Shown here: positions 1-6,672 of the stretch, piece by piece | Numbering within the stretch: the stretch's first letter is position 1 | Layout of the letters: every line of letters begins with the position of its first letter | NCBI GenBank assembly: GCA_002391105.1 | Contig: DGRT01000004.1 | Span: forward strand, 1-6,672 | DNA from: Lachnospiraceae bacterium UBA4381 | GTDB lineage: Bacteria > Bacillota > Clostridia > Lachnospirales > Lachnospiraceae | DNA length: 6,672 bases | Reading direction: 5' to 3' | The notes under the pieces: generated by a model | Databases searched by the model: none | What the model saw: only the letters and a program-made list of their open reading frames with translations | Told to the model about the DNA's origin: nothing | Program-made: the position numbers and the translations under genes

Positions 1-209
1 ATGCATTTGATAAGGAGATAACAGTGTGGGACAGAGATGCTCTTGACACACTTGATGACAGTAATATGGGTCTAAAGGGTTCTCCTACACAGATTGCAAA
101 AGCTTCTGATAAGATTGCTAAGGGTGCAGGTGAGAAGGTTGTCCCTGAAACTGCATCAGATGCGGCTGATTATATTATCAGCAAGCTTGCAGAGAAATTT
201 GTTATCTAA
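1..209 (+). CDS. etfB: Electron transfer flavoprotein beta subunit, C-terminal part (5' truncated by window edge)
   Basis: The reading frame is open from the left edge (first full codon at base 3) to TAA at 207-209 and gives the last 68 residues of the protein. The tail reads AFDKEITVWDRDAL, then the conserved EtfB stretch MGLKGSPT, and ends in an amphipathic helix finishing EKFVI, as EtfB proteins of clostridial butyrate pathways do. EtfB pairs with EtfA in the cytoplasm. In the bifurcating clade its FAD splits the electron pair from NADH between ferredoxin and the acyl-CoA (butyryl-CoA) dehydrogenase. GTG at 24 is in frame but is an internal Val, because the frame continues upstream with conserved sequence. 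etfA follows after 30 bases, so the two are almost certainly co-transcribed. The identification is firm despite the short fragment because etfA is adjacent. The bifurcating role is inferred, since the diagnostic N-terminal part lies outside the window. Confidence 0.93.
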   Translation, partial: AFDKEITVWDRDALDTLDDSNMGLKGSPTQIAKASDKIAKGAGEKVVPETASDAADYIISKLAEKFVI

Positions 210-225
210 TGTTATTAAATGAAAC

Positions 226-231
226 AGGAGG
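226..231 (+). promoter_or_regulatory. Ribosome binding site that decides the etfA start
   Basis: A perfect AGGAGG lies 5 bases before ATG 237 and 8 bases before ATG 240. It lies inside the reading frame opened by the earlier ATG at 219, which has no Shine-Dalgarno sequence of its own. The upstream ATG is therefore unlikely to be used. Confidence 0.85.
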
Positions 232-239
232 ACTTAATG

Positions 240-1292
240 ATGTCTTTAGAAGAATATAAGGGAGTATATGTCTTTGCTCAGCAGATTGATAATCATATCA
301 CTGAGATAACATACGAACTCATGGGTAAGGCTTTAGAGCTTGCCAAGGATCTGGATACAGAAGTGGTAGCAGTTCTTTGTGGCTCAGATATAAAGAATAA
401 GGTATTTCATCTTGAAGAGCATGGTGCTGATAAGGTTATACTTATTGACGATCCTGAACTTAAAGAGTACAGGACTGAACCTTACGCTCATGCGCTTTCA
501 GAGGTTATAAATAAATTTAAACCGGATGTATTTCTGATTGGTGCAACTGCAATAGGTCGTGATCTGGCTCCTCGTGTTTGTGCCAGAGTTCATACTGGAC
601 TTACTGCTGACTGTACATCACTGGAGATAGGAGACTTTCCTCTGGTAGCAATTCCGGGCAAGGAAGATCAGCAGAAGCATAATCAGCTTCTTATGACAAG
701 ACCTGCATTTGGTGGTAATACTATAGCTACTATAGCATGTCCTGATTTCAGACCTCAGATGGCTACAGTAAGACCCGGTGTTATGAAGCGTTCTCCAAAG
801 GAAGTTGGAAGAACTTGCGAGATTATAGAATTTAATCCCGGATTTACACCAAATGAAAAATATGTAGAAATCCTTGATATTATTAAGGGCGTTAATGAGG
901 CTGTTGATATTCAGAAGGCTAAGATACTTGTATCCGGTGGTAGAGGTGTCGGTTCCGCTGAAAACTTCAAGCTTCTTCAGGATCTTGCAGATGCACTTGG
1001 TGGTGAGATAGCCTGCTCTCGTGCTGTTGTTGATAATGGATGGCTTTCAAAGGATCATCAGGTAGGTCAGACAGGTAAGACTGTCCGCCCTCTGGTTTAC
1101 TTTGCAATCGGTATATCCGGTGCTATACAGCATACAGCAGGTATGGAAGAATCTGAGATAATCATCGCTATTAATAAAGATGAATCAGCACCTATTTTTG
1201 ATGTTGCTGACTATGGCGTGGTTGGTGATCTTAACAAGATAGTTCCACTTCTTACTGAGGCTATCAGATCTAAGGCTGCCGTTGAAGAATAA
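240..1292 (+). CDS. etfA: Electron transfer flavoprotein alpha subunit (bifurcating-type clade)
   Basis: This is the FAD-binding alpha subunit of the cytoplasmic EtfAB heterodimer, which exchanges electrons with acyl-CoA dehydrogenase. In butyrate-forming clostridia EtfAB-Bcd couples NADH oxidation to crotonyl-CoA and ferredoxin reduction. From ATG 240 the protein is 350 residues, normal for the family. Residues 5-200 form the N-terminal ETF fold, with HTGLTADC at 118-125, LLMTRPAFGGN at 150-160 and RPQMATVRPGVM at 171-182, a style I associate with anaerobe EtfA. The C-terminal FAD domain carries GGRG (233-236), SRAVVDNGW, QVGQTG (274-279), GISGAIQH (291-298) and INKD (311-314), all intact. 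No N-terminal ferredoxin extension is present. The start was chosen for its 8-base spacing from AGGAGG at 226-231. ATG 237 would add one Met, and ATG 219 would add seven residues with no ribosome binding site. A terminator follows 39 bases after the stop, so this is the last gene of the operon. Confidence 0.97.
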   Translation: MSLEEYKGVYVFAQQIDNHITEITYELMGKALELAKDLDTEVVAVLCGSDIKNKVFHLEEHGADKVILIDDPELKEYRTEPYAHALSEVINKFKPDVFLIGATAIGRDLAPRVCARVHTGLTADCTSLEIGDFPLVAIPGKEDQQKHNQLLMTRPAFGGNTIATIACPDFRPQMATVRPGVMKRSPKEVGRTCEIIEFNPGFTPNEKYVEILDIIKGVNEAVDIQKAKILVSGGRGVGSAENFKLLQDLADALGGEIACSRAVVDNGWLSKDHQVGQTGKTVRPLVYFAIGISGAIQHTAGMEESEIIIAINKDESAPIFDVADYGVVGDLNKIVPLLTEAIRSKAAVEE

Positions 1293-1331
1293 GCGTAATA
1301 ATCTGATGGTTTGACAAATATTATAAATCTT

Positions 1332-1373
1332 AAAAGTGTCAGCTTCTTAAATAAGATGGTTGACACTTTTTTT
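1332..1373 (+). terminator. Intrinsic terminator of the etfBA operon
   Basis: A perfect 10-bp inverted repeat, AAAAGTGTCA (1332-1341) and TGACACTTTT (1361-1370), encloses a 19-base loop in which CTT/AAG can pair further. The descending arm runs into seven consecutive T residues (1367-1373). It starts 39 bases after the etfA stop. The A-rich base of the left arm would give a weaker T tract on the minus strand, but no minus-strand gene needs it. Confidence 0.9.
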
Positions 1374-1389
1374 ATGAATATTTTATACT
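1360..1389 (+). promoter_or_regulatory. Candidate sigma-A promoter for the C11 peptidase gene
   Basis: A consensus -35 TTGACA at 1360-1365 is followed after 18 bases by TATACT (1384-1389), one mismatch from TATAAT. Transcription would start near 1396 and leave a leader of about 60 bases. The -35 box lies within the descending arm of the etf terminator, which may partly explain the match to consensus. A second -10-like hexamer, TATGAT at 1405-1410, has no good -35 partner. Confidence 0.55.
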
Positions 1390-1445
1390 GTTATTTATTA
1401 GTTGTATGATGCATGTACTAAACAGATACAAACATATTAGTTGAG

Positions 1446-1450
1446 AGGAG
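1446..1450 (+). promoter_or_regulatory. Ribosome binding site of the peptidase gene
   Basis: AGGAG, within the longer purine run GAGAGGAG, lies 6 bases before ATG 1457. It supports this start even though the first ~58 residues are low-complexity and poorly conserved in appearance. Confidence 0.8.
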
Positions 1451-1456
1451 AACGGG

Positions 1457-3928
1457 ATGGATCCAAGAAGCAGTAACAGACAGAAGGTTACAACAGGTAA
1501 TTCCAAGGGCGTGCATAGAAGAGGTGAAGGCCTTGGTACCGGACCTGTTGGACGGCAGGATACTTATCAGGGAAGAAGAACCGGTTCATCAGGAGGTGGC
1601 AGCCGTGCCGCAAAGATTGGTGGTGGATCCGGTGGCGTAATTATCTTTATAATAATCATTTTCCTGCTTATGCGTGGCGGTGGTGGAGGAATGGGCGGCA
1701 GCTCAACTACTACCTATGATACAAATGGTTCTCTTGCCGGTCAGACATCATCCAGTACAAGTGGTGTTGGTTCCGGTGCTTCCGGCGGTTTATCCTCCTT
1801 TGGAGATGTTACAAGTTTGTTTGGCGGTTTCTCCGGTGCATCAACTACCTCAGGGTGGCAGAATGGACTGAATAATACCGGGAAGCTCAACAAAGAGGTG
1901 TCTTCCAGTGCAAGGGATAAATATACCAGCATTATTGGAAATGGTCAGGATACATGGACTATAATGGTTTATATGTGTGGTACAGACCTTGAGTCCAGAA
2001 GTGGAATGGCTTCCAGTGATCTGGGAGAGATGGCTGCAGCGAATATTCCTGAAAATGTAAATCTTATAGTTTATACCGGCGGCTGCTCGGGATGGAAAAC
2101 CAGTGGTATAAGCAACAGAACTAATCAGATATTCAGAGTACGTAGTGGTAAGATGGAGCTCCTTGTCGATGATGATGGAGACAAGGCTATGACTGATCCT
2201 GATACTCTGGTACATTTTATAGATTATTGTTCAAGTAATTACAGTGCTAATCGTCAGGCACTTATATTCTGGGATCATGGTGGCGGCTCCATTACCGGCT
2301 ATGGTTATGATGAGAAGCATAAGAGCACCGGCTCTATGGATCTTTCCGAGATAAACAACGCACTTAAGAGTGCCGGACAGAAGTTTGACTGGATAGGCTT
2401 TGATGCATGTCTTATGGCAACTCTGGAGACTGCTCAGATGTGCAGTAATTATGCTGATTATCTTATAGCTTCAGAGGAAACTGAGCCCGGAGTAGGCTGG
2501 TATCATACAAAATGGGTAAATGCTGTAGGGCAGAATACCTCTATAGAAACACTTGAACTTGGAAAGATTATAGTTGACAGCTTTGTGGAAGAATGTAACA
2601 GAGTATGTGGAGGTCAGAAGACTACACTTTCTGTAATAGATCTTGCTGAGTTTTCACAGACTGTTCCTGCTAAACTGAATGCATTTTCTACTACAACCAC
2701 TAAGCTCATAAAGAGTTCTGAATATAAGACTGTTTCTGATGCAAGAGCAGGCTCAAGGGAGTTTGCCACATCTTCAAAGATTGATCAGATCGACCTGGTT
2801 AACTTTGCTAATTCTATCGGTACAGATGAGGCAAAGGCTCTTTCTGAAACTGTAATGGATGCAGTTAAGTATAACAGAACATCTAATTCAATAACAAATG
2901 CCTATGGTGTATCTATGTACTTCCCGCTTCGCAAGGCTTCGCAGGTTGGGACTGTATCTGCCATAAATAATCAGATTGGTGTGGATAGTGAATATACAAA
3001 GTGTATGCAGGCTTTTGCCGGTCTTGAAACAACCGGACAGGCTGCAGCAGGTGGTCAGGGCTCAGCATTTGGTTCACTTCTTGGAATGGGTGGTACAGGC
3101 AGCAGCTCCGGCGCAACTTCAGGTGGTGATGCTATAGGTACACTTCTGAATGCTTTTCTGGGTGGAGGAAGAAGCATAGAAGGTATGGATAGTGAAGATG
3201 TTCAGTTTATGAATGACTCAGAAGTATATGATGCTGATTCGGCTGCTGAATATGTTGCTGCAAATCAGTTTGATGCTTCTAAGCTTGTTTGGACTGAAAA
3301 CTCCGATGGTACACATACACTTGATCTTACTAAGGAGGACTGGCAGCTTATCCAGAATCTTCAGGTTAATATGTTTGTAGATGATGGAGAAGGATATGTA
3401 GATATGGGGCTTGATAATCTGTATTACTTTACTGAGGATGGAAAGCTTATAGGCGAGACTGATAATACCTGGTTCTCTATCGATGGACAGCCTGTTGCAT
3501 TTTACTATGAGGATACAACTGAAACAGAGGATGGTGATACAATAGTACAGGCAAGAGTTCCGGCATTCATTGATGGAGTTAGATGCAATCTCATTATAAT
3601 ATTTGATAATGCTCATCCAAGTGGATATATTGCAGGTGCAAGATATGATTATAGTGATGATCTGGATGACTTTGGAGCAGAAAGTGTTTCGGATATGCCT
3701 GTGGCCAAGGGTGTTACCGAGATAGAAGAAGGCGCTGCTATAGACTTTATCTGTGATTTTTATGATTATGATGGTTTCTATCAGGACAGCTACTATCTTG
3801 GAGAACAGATAACATATTCAGATGACCTTGTATGCAGCTATGAGGATGTAGGTGCCGGCAGTAAGATAACTTATCTTCTTACTGATATATATAATAGTGA
3901 ATACTGGACTCCTGCACTTGATCAGTAA
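1457..3928 (+). CDS. Membrane-anchored clostripain-family (C11) cysteine peptidase with unassigned C-terminal domain
   Basis: This 823-residue protein is predicted to act outside the membrane as a cysteine endopeptidase. Clostripain and PmC11, the characterised relatives, cut after Arg or Arg/Lys. Residues 1-58 are basic and Gly/Ser-rich. Residues 61-72 (VIIFIIIIFLLM) form a short hydrophobic segment, a likely signal anchor with the positive N-terminus inside and no lipobox. Residues 73-165 are a Gly/Ser/Thr-rich tether. The C11 domain (about 166-520) opens with TWTIMVYMCGTDLE and holds the catalytic His in WDHGGGS (H274) and the Cys in FDACLMA (C318), with D316 two residues before the Cys as in PmC11. 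SEETEPGVGW (339-348) follows, another family motif. K287 and K289 sit 13 and 15 residues after the His, where PmC11 cuts itself. A second Gly/Ser linker (about 522-572) leads to an acidic, aromatic-rich C-terminal region (573-823) that I cannot assign. The gene is monocistronic, between two terminators. Substrate is unknown. The family call is firm; the surface location is inferred. Confidence 0.9.
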   Translation: MDPRSSNRQKVTTGNSKGVHRRGEGLGTGPVGRQDTYQGRRTGSSGGGSRAAKIGGGSGGVIIFIIIIFLLMRGGGGGMGGSSTTTYDTNGSLAGQTSSSTSGVGSGASGGLSSFGDVTSLFGGFSGASTTSGWQNGLNNTGKLNKEVSSSARDKYTSIIGNGQDTWTIMVYMCGTDLESRSGMASSDLGEMAAANIPENVNLIVYTGGCSGWKTSGISNRTNQIFRVRSGKMELLVDDDGDKAMTDPDTLVHFIDYCSSNYSANRQALIFWDHGGGSITGYGYDEKHKSTGSMDLSEINNALKSAGQKFDWIGFDACLMATLETAQMCSNYADYLIASEETEPGVGWYHTKWVNAVGQNTSIETLELGKIIVDSFVEECNRVCGGQKTTLSVIDLAEFSQTVPAKLNAFSTTTTKLIKSSEYKTVSDARAGSREFATSSKIDQIDLVNFANSIGTDEAKALSETVMDAVKYNRTSNSITNAYGVSMYFPLRKASQVGTVSAINNQIGVDSEYTKCMQAFAGLETTGQAAAGGQGSAFGSLLGMGGTGSSSGATSGGDAIGTLLNAFLGGGRSIEGMDSEDVQFMNDSEVYDADSAAEYVAANQFDASKLVWTENSDGTHTLDLTKEDWQLIQNLQVNMFVDDGEGYVDMGLDNLYYFTEDGKLIGETDNTWFSIDGQPVAFYYEDTTETEDGDTIVQARVPAFIDGVRCNLIIIFDNAHPSGYIAGARYDYSDDLDDFGAESVSDMPVAKGVTEIEEGAAIDFICDFYDYDGFYQDSYYLGEQITYSDDLVCSYEDVGAGSKITYLLTDIYNSEYWTPALDQ

Positions 3929-3934
3929 ATTTTT

Positions 3935-3968
3935 AATGCGTTACCTCTTTTAAGGGGTGGCGCATTTT
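3935..3968 (+). terminator. Terminator after the C11 peptidase gene
   Basis: AATGCG (3935-3940) pairs with CGCATT (3961-3966). The stem continues inward through TTACCTC and GGGGTGG with three G-U pairs, giving about 13 pairs around the 6-base loop TTTTAA. The T tract is short (TTTT, 3965-3968, then AT). It begins 6 bases after the stop codon. The stem is strong but the tail is weak, so some read-through toward carB is possible. Confidence 0.75.
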
Positions 3969-4039
3969 ATATGGAAAAATAGAGACAAGAAATTTTTATA
4001 AAATTTATTAAATTTTATGCAGAAATAATAAATCATATA

Positions 4040-4048
4040 TGATATAGT
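4040..4048 (+). promoter_or_regulatory. Candidate extended -10 promoter for carB
   Basis: TGATATAGT matches the TGnTATAAT extended -10 form with one mismatch. The hexamer TATAGT is at 4043-4048. No good -35 hexamer lies 16-18 bases upstream, which extended -10 promoters can tolerate. Transcription would start near 4055, leaving a leader of about 40 bases. The surroundings are very AT-rich, so a chance match is possible. I saw no PyrR-binding-like element, attenuator hairpin or riboswitch in this short leader. Confidence 0.4.
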
Positions 4049-4080
4049 AATACCAATTGGGCAAAAATATATTTTAATAT

Positions 4081-4085
4081 GGAGG
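4081..4085 (+). promoter_or_regulatory. Ribosome binding site of carB
   Basis: GGAGG lies 8 bases before ATG 4094, an ideal spacing. It fixes the start just ahead of the conserved CarB N-terminus (RTDIHKVLIIGSGP). Confidence 0.85.
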
Positions 4086-4093
4086 AAACGTAT

Positions 4094-6672
4094 ATGGCAC
4101 AAAGAACAGACATTCACAAGGTTCTTATTATTGGTTCAGGTCCTATCATTATCGGACAGGCTTGTGAGTTTGACTACTCAGGAACTCAGGCTTGTAAAGC
4201 ACTTAGACAGCTTGGTTATGAGATAGTCCTTGTCAATTCCAATCCTGCAACAATCATGACTGACCCTGAAATGGCTGATGTAACTTATATAGAGCCATTA
4301 AATGTTAAACGTCTTGAAGCAATCATTGATAAAGAACGTCCGGATGCTTTGCTTCCAAACCTTGGTGGACAGTCAGGACTTAACCTTTGCTCAGAGCTTG
4401 CTGAAGCAGGTGTTCTGGATAAATATAATGTTAAGGTTATAGGTGTTCAGGTAGATGCCATAGAACGTGGAGAAGACAGAATAGAGTTTAAGAATACCAT
4501 GAAGTCACTTGGTATAGAGGTTGCCAGATCTGAGGTTGCTTATTCAGTTGAAGAAGCGCTTGCTATAGCTGATAAGCTTGGCTATCCTGTAGTTCTTCGT
4601 CCTGCATATACCATGGGCGGAGCCGGTGGCGGACTGGTTTATAATAAAGATGAGCTGCAGACTGTATGTGCCAGAGGTCTTAAGGCTTCTCTCGTAGGAC
4701 AGGTTCTTGTAGAAGAATGTGTCAGCGGATGGGAAGAGCTTGAGCTTGAAGTTGTTAGAGATAAGGATGGTAACATGATTACCGTCTGCTTTATAGAAAA
4801 TATTGATCCTATGGGCGTACATACAGGTGATTCCTTCTGTTCTGCACCAATGCTTACTATCTCAGAAGAAGTACAGCAGAGACTTCAAAAGCAGGCATAT
4901 GCCATAGTTGATGCTATTCAGGTAATTGGTGGTACAAATGTTCAGTTTGCGCATGATCCTGTAACAGACAGAATAGTAGTTATCGAGATCAACCCAAGAA
5001 CCTCCCGTTCATCAGCCCTTGCTTCTAAGGCAACCGGATTCCCTATAGCACTGGTATCAGCTATGCTGGCATCAGGACTTACGCTTAGCGAGATACCTTG
5101 CGGTAAGTATGGCACTCTTGATAAATATGTTCCGGGTGGAGACTATGTAGTTATCAAGTTCGCAAGATGGGCATTTGAGAAGTTTAAAGGTGTTGAAGAT
5201 AAGCTTGGTACACAGATGAGAGCCGTTGGTGAAGTAATGTCCATCGGTAAGAATTATAAAGAAGCCTTCCAGAAGGCTATTCGTTCTCTTGAGAAAGGAC
5301 GTTATGGACTTGGTCATGTAAAGAACTTTAATGAGATGACTAAGGAGCAGCTTCTTCAGGCTCTTATAACTCCTTCCAGTGAAAGACATTTCCAGATGTA
5401 TGAGGCTCTTAGAAAGGGAGCTACAGTAGAAGAGATACATAAGATCACTTCTGTTAAGACATATTTTATCGAGCAGATGAAGGAGCTCGTTGATGAGGAG
5501 GAAAGCCTTGTAAATGAGTTTAAGGGAAGCGTTCCATCAGATGAAGCTCTTACAAAGGCTAAGAAGGATGGTTTCTCAGATAAGTATCTTAGTGAGATAC
5601 TTGAGGTATCTGAGGATGATATCAGAAACAGAAGAGAAGAGATCGGTGTTGTTGAGGCATGGCAGGGCGTTCATGTAAGCGGTACTCAGGATAGTGCCTA
5701 CTATTATTCAACATACTGTGATGTAGATAAGAATGAGGTTAAGACTGATAAGCAGAAGATCATGATTCTCGGTGGTGGTCCTAACAGAATCGGACAGGGT
5801 ATCGAGTTTGATTACTGCTGTGTTCATGCTGCCAAGTCTCTTAAGAAGCTTGGATTTGAGACTATCATTGTTAACTGTAATCCTGAGACTGTTTCAACAG
5901 ATTACGATACATCTGATAAGCTTTATTTTGAACCACTTACACTTGAAGATGTTCTTTCTATTTATAAGAAGGAGAAGCCGGTAGGTGTAATCGCACAGTT
6001 TGGTGGTCAGACACCTCTGAACCTGGCAAGTGATCTTCAGAAGAATGGTGTAAATATTCTTGGTACATCTCCTGAGGTAATTGATCTTGCTGAAGACAGA
6101 GACCAGTTCAGAGCTATGATGGACAAGCTTGGTATTCCGATGCCGGAATCCGGTATGGCTACTACAGTTGATGAGGCTATAGAGATAGCTAATCAGATAG
6201 GTTATCCTGTTATGGTTCGTCCTTCATACGTTCTTGGTGGACGTGGAATGGAAGTTGTATATGATGATGAAAGCATGATCGGATATATGGAAGCTGCAGT
6301 CGGTGTTACACCGGACAGACCTATTCTTATAGATCGTTTCCTGCATCATGCTACAGAGTGTGAGGCAGATGCTATATCTGATGGAACACATGCTTATGTT
6401 CCTGCTGTTATGGAGCATATCGAGCTTGCCGGAATCCATTCCGGAGACTCTGCTTGTATCATTCCTTCAAAGCATATATCAGAGGAAAATCTTGAAACTA
6501 TCAAGGATTATACCCGTAAGATAGCTGAGGAGATGCATGTAGTCGGACTTATGAACATGCAGTATGCTATAGAGGATGGTGTAGTATATGTTCTTGAGGC
6601 AAACCCAAGAGCTTCTCGTACAGTTCCTCTTGTTTCCAAGGTCTGTGGTATCAGAATGGTTCCTATTGCAAC
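4094..6672 (+). CDS. carB: Carbamoyl-phosphate synthase large subunit, 3' truncated by window edge
   Basis: CarB makes carbamoyl phosphate from bicarbonate, ammonia released from glutamine by CarA, and two ATP, feeding pyrimidine and arginine synthesis in the cytoplasm. The frame is open to the right edge: 859 codons of about 1,070 expected. Two homologous halves are visible. The first opens with GSGPIIIGQACEFDYSGTQA (from residue 14) and the second with GGGPNRIGQGIEFDY (from residue 560). The first ATP-grasp unit has R169 in LRPAYTMGG, and E298, N300 and R302 in VIEINPRTSRSS. The second has R709 in VRPSYVLGG, and E835, N837 and R839 in VLEANPRASRTVP. The oligomerisation region lies between (about 400-550). 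Both ATP sites look intact. The end of the second unit and the allosteric MGS-like domain fall outside the window, so effector control (UMP, ornithine) cannot be judged. carA is not upstream, where it usually lies; a peptidase gene and a terminator are there instead. Confidence 0.97.
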   Translation, partial: MAQRTDIHKVLIIGSGPIIIGQACEFDYSGTQACKALRQLGYEIVLVNSNPATIMTDPEMADVTYIEPLNVKRLEAIIDKERPDALLPNLGGQSGLNLCSELAEAGVLDKYNVKVIGVQVDAIERGEDRIEFKNTMKSLGIEVARSEVAYSVEEALAIADKLGYPVVLRPAYTMGGAGGGLVYNKDELQTVCARGLKASLVGQVLVEECVSGWEELELEVVRDKDGNMITVCFIENIDPMGVHTGDSFCSAPMLTISEEVQQRLQKQAYAIVDAIQVIGGTNVQFAHDPVTDRIVVIEINPRTSRSSALASKATGFPIALVSAMLASGLTLSEIPCGKYGTLDKYVPGGDYVVIKFARWAFEKFKGVEDKLGTQMRAVGEVMSIGKNYKEAFQKAIRSLEKGRYGLGHVKNFNEMTKEQLLQALITPSSERHFQMYEALRKGATVEEIHKITSVKTYFIEQMKELVDEEESLVNEFKGSVPSDEALTKAKKDGFSDKYLSEILEVSEDDIRNRREEIGVVEAWQGVHVSGTQDSAYYYSTYCDVDKNEVKTDKQKIMILGGGPNRIGQGIEFDYCCVHAAKSLKKLGFETIIVNCNPETVSTDYDTSDKLYFEPLTLEDVLSIYKKEKPVGVIAQFGGQTPLNLASDLQKNGVNILGTSPEVIDLAEDRDQFRAMMDKLGIPMPESGMATTVDEAIEIANQIGYPVMVRPSYVLGGRGMEVVYDDESMIGYMEAAVGVTPDRPILIDRFLHHATECEADAISDGTHAYVPAVMEHIELAGIHSGDSACIIPSKHISEENLETIKDYTRKIAEEMHVVGLMNMQYAIEDGVVYVLEANPRASRTVPLVSKVCGIRMVPIA

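Noticed and set aside
24..26. GTG as the start of a 61-residue protein
   Set aside because: The frame is open to the left edge with conserved EtfB sequence before it, so this is an internal Val codon.
219..239. Upstream in-frame ATG starts (219 and 237) for etfA
   Set aside because: ATG 219 has no ribosome binding site and would put the strong AGGAGG inside the coding region. ATG 237 is only 5 bases from it, while ATG 240 has the better 8-base spacing.
1311..1316. TTGACA just after the etfA stop as a promoter
   Set aside because: No -10 hexamer at 16-18 bases; the only TATA-like sequence is immediately adjacent, and the etf terminator lies directly downstream.
1631..1700. Repeated GGTGG-type stretches as a DNA repeat
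   Set aside because: They are explained by runs of Gly codons flanking the hydrophobic segment and show no regular unit or spacing, so there is no CRISPR or tandem array.
1674..1871. Plus-strand open frame inside the Gly/Ser tether of the peptidase
   Set aside because: Out-of-frame reading of low-complexity GGT/TCC-rich codons; the main frame continues through with a clear C11 domain.
3331..3339. AAGGAGGAC as an internal ribosome binding site
   Set aside because: It encodes Lys-Glu-Asp in the peptidase C-terminal domain and no plausible start codon opens a separate gene behind it.
3218..3616. Minus-strand open frame of 132 codons
   Set aside because: It lies wholly within the C11 peptidase gene, has no ribosome binding site evident, and its Ile/Ser/Tyr-rich composition is what the complement of this coding sequence gives.
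4064..4075. 12-base palindrome AAAATATATTTT in the carB leader
   Set aside because: All A/T in an AT-rich leader with no loop; likely chance rather than an operator.
5072..5440. Minus-strand open frame of 122 codons
   Set aside because: It is the shadow of conserved CarB coding sequence and resembles no protein I recognise.

Overview
The window looks like ordinary chromosomal DNA from an anaerobic, probably butyrate-forming Clostridia bacterium, most likely Lachnospiraceae (Butyrivibrio/Roseburia/Coprococcus-like). This placement is inferred. It rests on an etfB-etfA pair of the clostridial (electron-bifurcating) type, a membrane-anchored clostripain-family (C11) peptidase, a CarB of clostridial style, strong AGGAGG-type ribosome binding sites and moderately AT-rich coding sequence. 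All genes are on the + strand. There is no sign of a mobile element, CRISPR array, tRNA or rRNA.

Layout. (1) Bases 1-209 are the 3' end of etfB, followed 30 bases later by complete etfA (240-1292). These are the tail of an operon that probably begins to the left with acyl-CoA dehydrogenase and other butyrate-pathway genes. A clear intrinsic terminator at 1332-1373 ends it. (2) A separate unit, 1457-3928, encodes an 823-residue membrane-anchored C11 cysteine peptidase. Its best promoter candidate overlaps the etf terminator, and a hairpin terminator at 3935-3968 follows it. (3) carB (carbamoyl-phosphate synthase large subunit) starts at 4094 behind a candidate extended -10 promoter and runs off the right edge after 859 codons. 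No carA lies upstream of it.

The three units are functionally unrelated: energy metabolism and butyrate synthesis, surface or extracellular proteolysis, and pyrimidine/arginine precursor supply. Terminators and promoters separate them, so they are neighbours rather than one pathway. I found no convincing undescribed system. The points most worth a second look are the peptidase architecture (basic Gly-rich N-terminus, very short hydrophobic anchor, unassigned acidic C-terminal domain), the absence of carA directly upstream of carB, and the compact terminator/promoter overlap between etfA and the peptidase gene.
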